Below, piece by piece: positions 62,917 through 64,000 of a stretch of 64,000 bases of DNA. This DNA is from Hemicentrotus pulcherrimus (Eukaryota > Echinodermata > Echinoidea > Camarodonta > Strongylocentrotidae). The DNA lies in assembly GCA_003118195.1 (NCBI GenBank), contig BEXV01000160.1, forward strand, positions 279,510 through 343,509. The letters are read 5' to 3'. The notes beneath the pieces are model-generated. The model saw only the letters and a program-made list of their open reading frames with translations, was not told where the DNA came from and did not search any database. The position numbers and the translations under genes were made by a program. Within the stretch, counting starts at the first letter, position 1. Every line of letters begins with the position of its first letter.

Positions 62917-64000
62917 ATACATGTGGCATGAAAGATGTGGTCCCCAACCTGTAACTCTTGTTACATGGACTTATCATATTTCAAATTTGAGGGAATTTAA
63001 AGAGTCATCATTTTCAGGGGACTTTGTTTCTACATATGATACTATCCTGCACTAACATAAAAAGAATGAAAAAAAATCACAAATTATTTGCCAATATTTT
63101 CCAGAGCTCAACTTTCTTTTTAAAGAACGATACCTGGCATGATAGCCTTGCCCCGTGTTAAATGAAAAAGTACCACGCCCACCTATTCAGAAATACTACA
63201 TGCATGGCGAAATTCTACCTTTGAACGAAAATATTTTGGTGAAGCTATCAATATCGGAACAATTATTGCTTTTGTATAAATATTCCGCCTTCCTCTCAAT
63301 GAACTATTCTTCGAAACAAAGGAAAATTCTGCATCACTTCTGTGAAGTCAACTCTATATCGCCCACCCTTTTCACACACGACGTCTTTAAGAAAAACAGC
63401 TTCGGTGAGGCGAGTATTCAATTTCATGAAAATCAGTACGGAAATAATGTAAAACATGCAGTTAATAAATTGTTTCTTTTAGTGTAAACATTAAAGATAT
63501 TCAGCTTTGACACAGTTTTGCTTCTACTGAAATAAAACCGAAAAAACTCCGGGGAAGGGTATAGCTTCACCGTAATCTAAAACGGTAATCGTTGCGGGGC
63601 AGATATGCAATGCATAATCCTATTCGAAATTGACCCAGGAGAATGGGTTGATTGAGTTTTCCTATACGCATATTACAATTACTATCAGATTTTCTTAAAA
63701 CTGAAACTGGTCTATTTTTCTCCTCGTTCCTCTTTCATTAAAGCCAATAGGTAATAGGGTGAACACACAAAAAAAAAACATACACAGGAATCGACTAGGT
63801 GCGCCACATAATAAAGGTCGTTATATTTCTGGTGAGCCTTGCATATGACAATAGCTTTATGCATTTAGGTCACATGAATGGCAGCAGTGCAACTCTTAAA
63901 AAGCCAAATTAAAACATAAATGGCTTATTCTCGTTTATTACTCAGAGAATGGGTCTGATTTTGTGAAGATAAAGATATAGGCTGGCGTACTCTGTGAGTA
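62917..64000. other. Non-coding end of window
   Basis: The only sizeable open frame (63155-63487 plus, 110 codons) has no recognised domain or upstream context. Otherwise nothing is seen. Confidence 0.5.

Noticed and set aside
63155..63487. 110-codon plus-strand open frame
   Set aside because: Longest frame in the distal part, but no recognisable domain, signal sequence or neighbours; AT-rich chance frame cannot be excluded.

Overview
This is an AT-rich, gene-poor animal genomic window. It has spliced exons with GT-AG introns, many CT/GA and CA microsatellites, MITE-like inverted-repeat elements and tRNA-derived SINE-like sequences. The single recognisable gene joins an SRCR domain, FN3 domains and a chymotrypsin-fold protease. 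Together with the repeat style this suggests a marine deuterostome, most likely an echinoderm (sea urchins carry a very large SRCR repertoire). That taxonomic call is inference and is only moderately secure.

The gene lies on the minus strand at about 3.7-19.2 kb and can be assembled by hand from eight exons. A candidate TATA/Inr core promoter sits near 19.15-19.19 kb. Exon 1 (18796-18274) carries a candidate signal peptide and one six-cysteine SRCR domain. Exons 2 and 3 together make the first FN3 domain, exon 4 the second and exon 5 the third. Exons 6-8 encode a trypsin-like serine protease with an intact His-Asp-Ser triad. Every domain boundary is a phase-1 intron and every intra-domain intron is phase 0, so the reading frame closes exactly over the seven junctions. 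The predicted product is 753 aa and secreted: signal peptide - SRCR - FN3 x3 - zymogen activation site - protease. The catalytic domain has primary trypsin-type specificity (Asp189 equivalent) and a Tyr at the 225 equivalent, with a thrombin-like GDACEGDSG block. A decayed duplicate of the 5' part of exon 2 lies in the intron just upstream of that exon.

From about 19.2 to 64 kb I find no exon that I can support. This part holds transposable-element debris: a 331-bp TTAA-flanked foldback element at 19.97 kb, a MITE broken by a 16-N assembly gap at 24.95 kb, SINE-like pieces at 28.3, 31.9, 47.5 and 48.1 kb, a roughly 190-bp-period tandem repeat at 50.9-51.4 kb, a duplicated 64-bp unit at 56.5 kb and a foldback element of about 325 bp at 60.8-61.1 kb. 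A further 385-bp MITE with perfect 20-bp termini lies inside the gene (17.32 kb) and has relatives at 58.2 and 62.7 kb. The 0-3.67 kb stretch is 3' flank. There are no rRNA genes, convincing functional tRNAs, CRISPR arrays or prokaryotic features.
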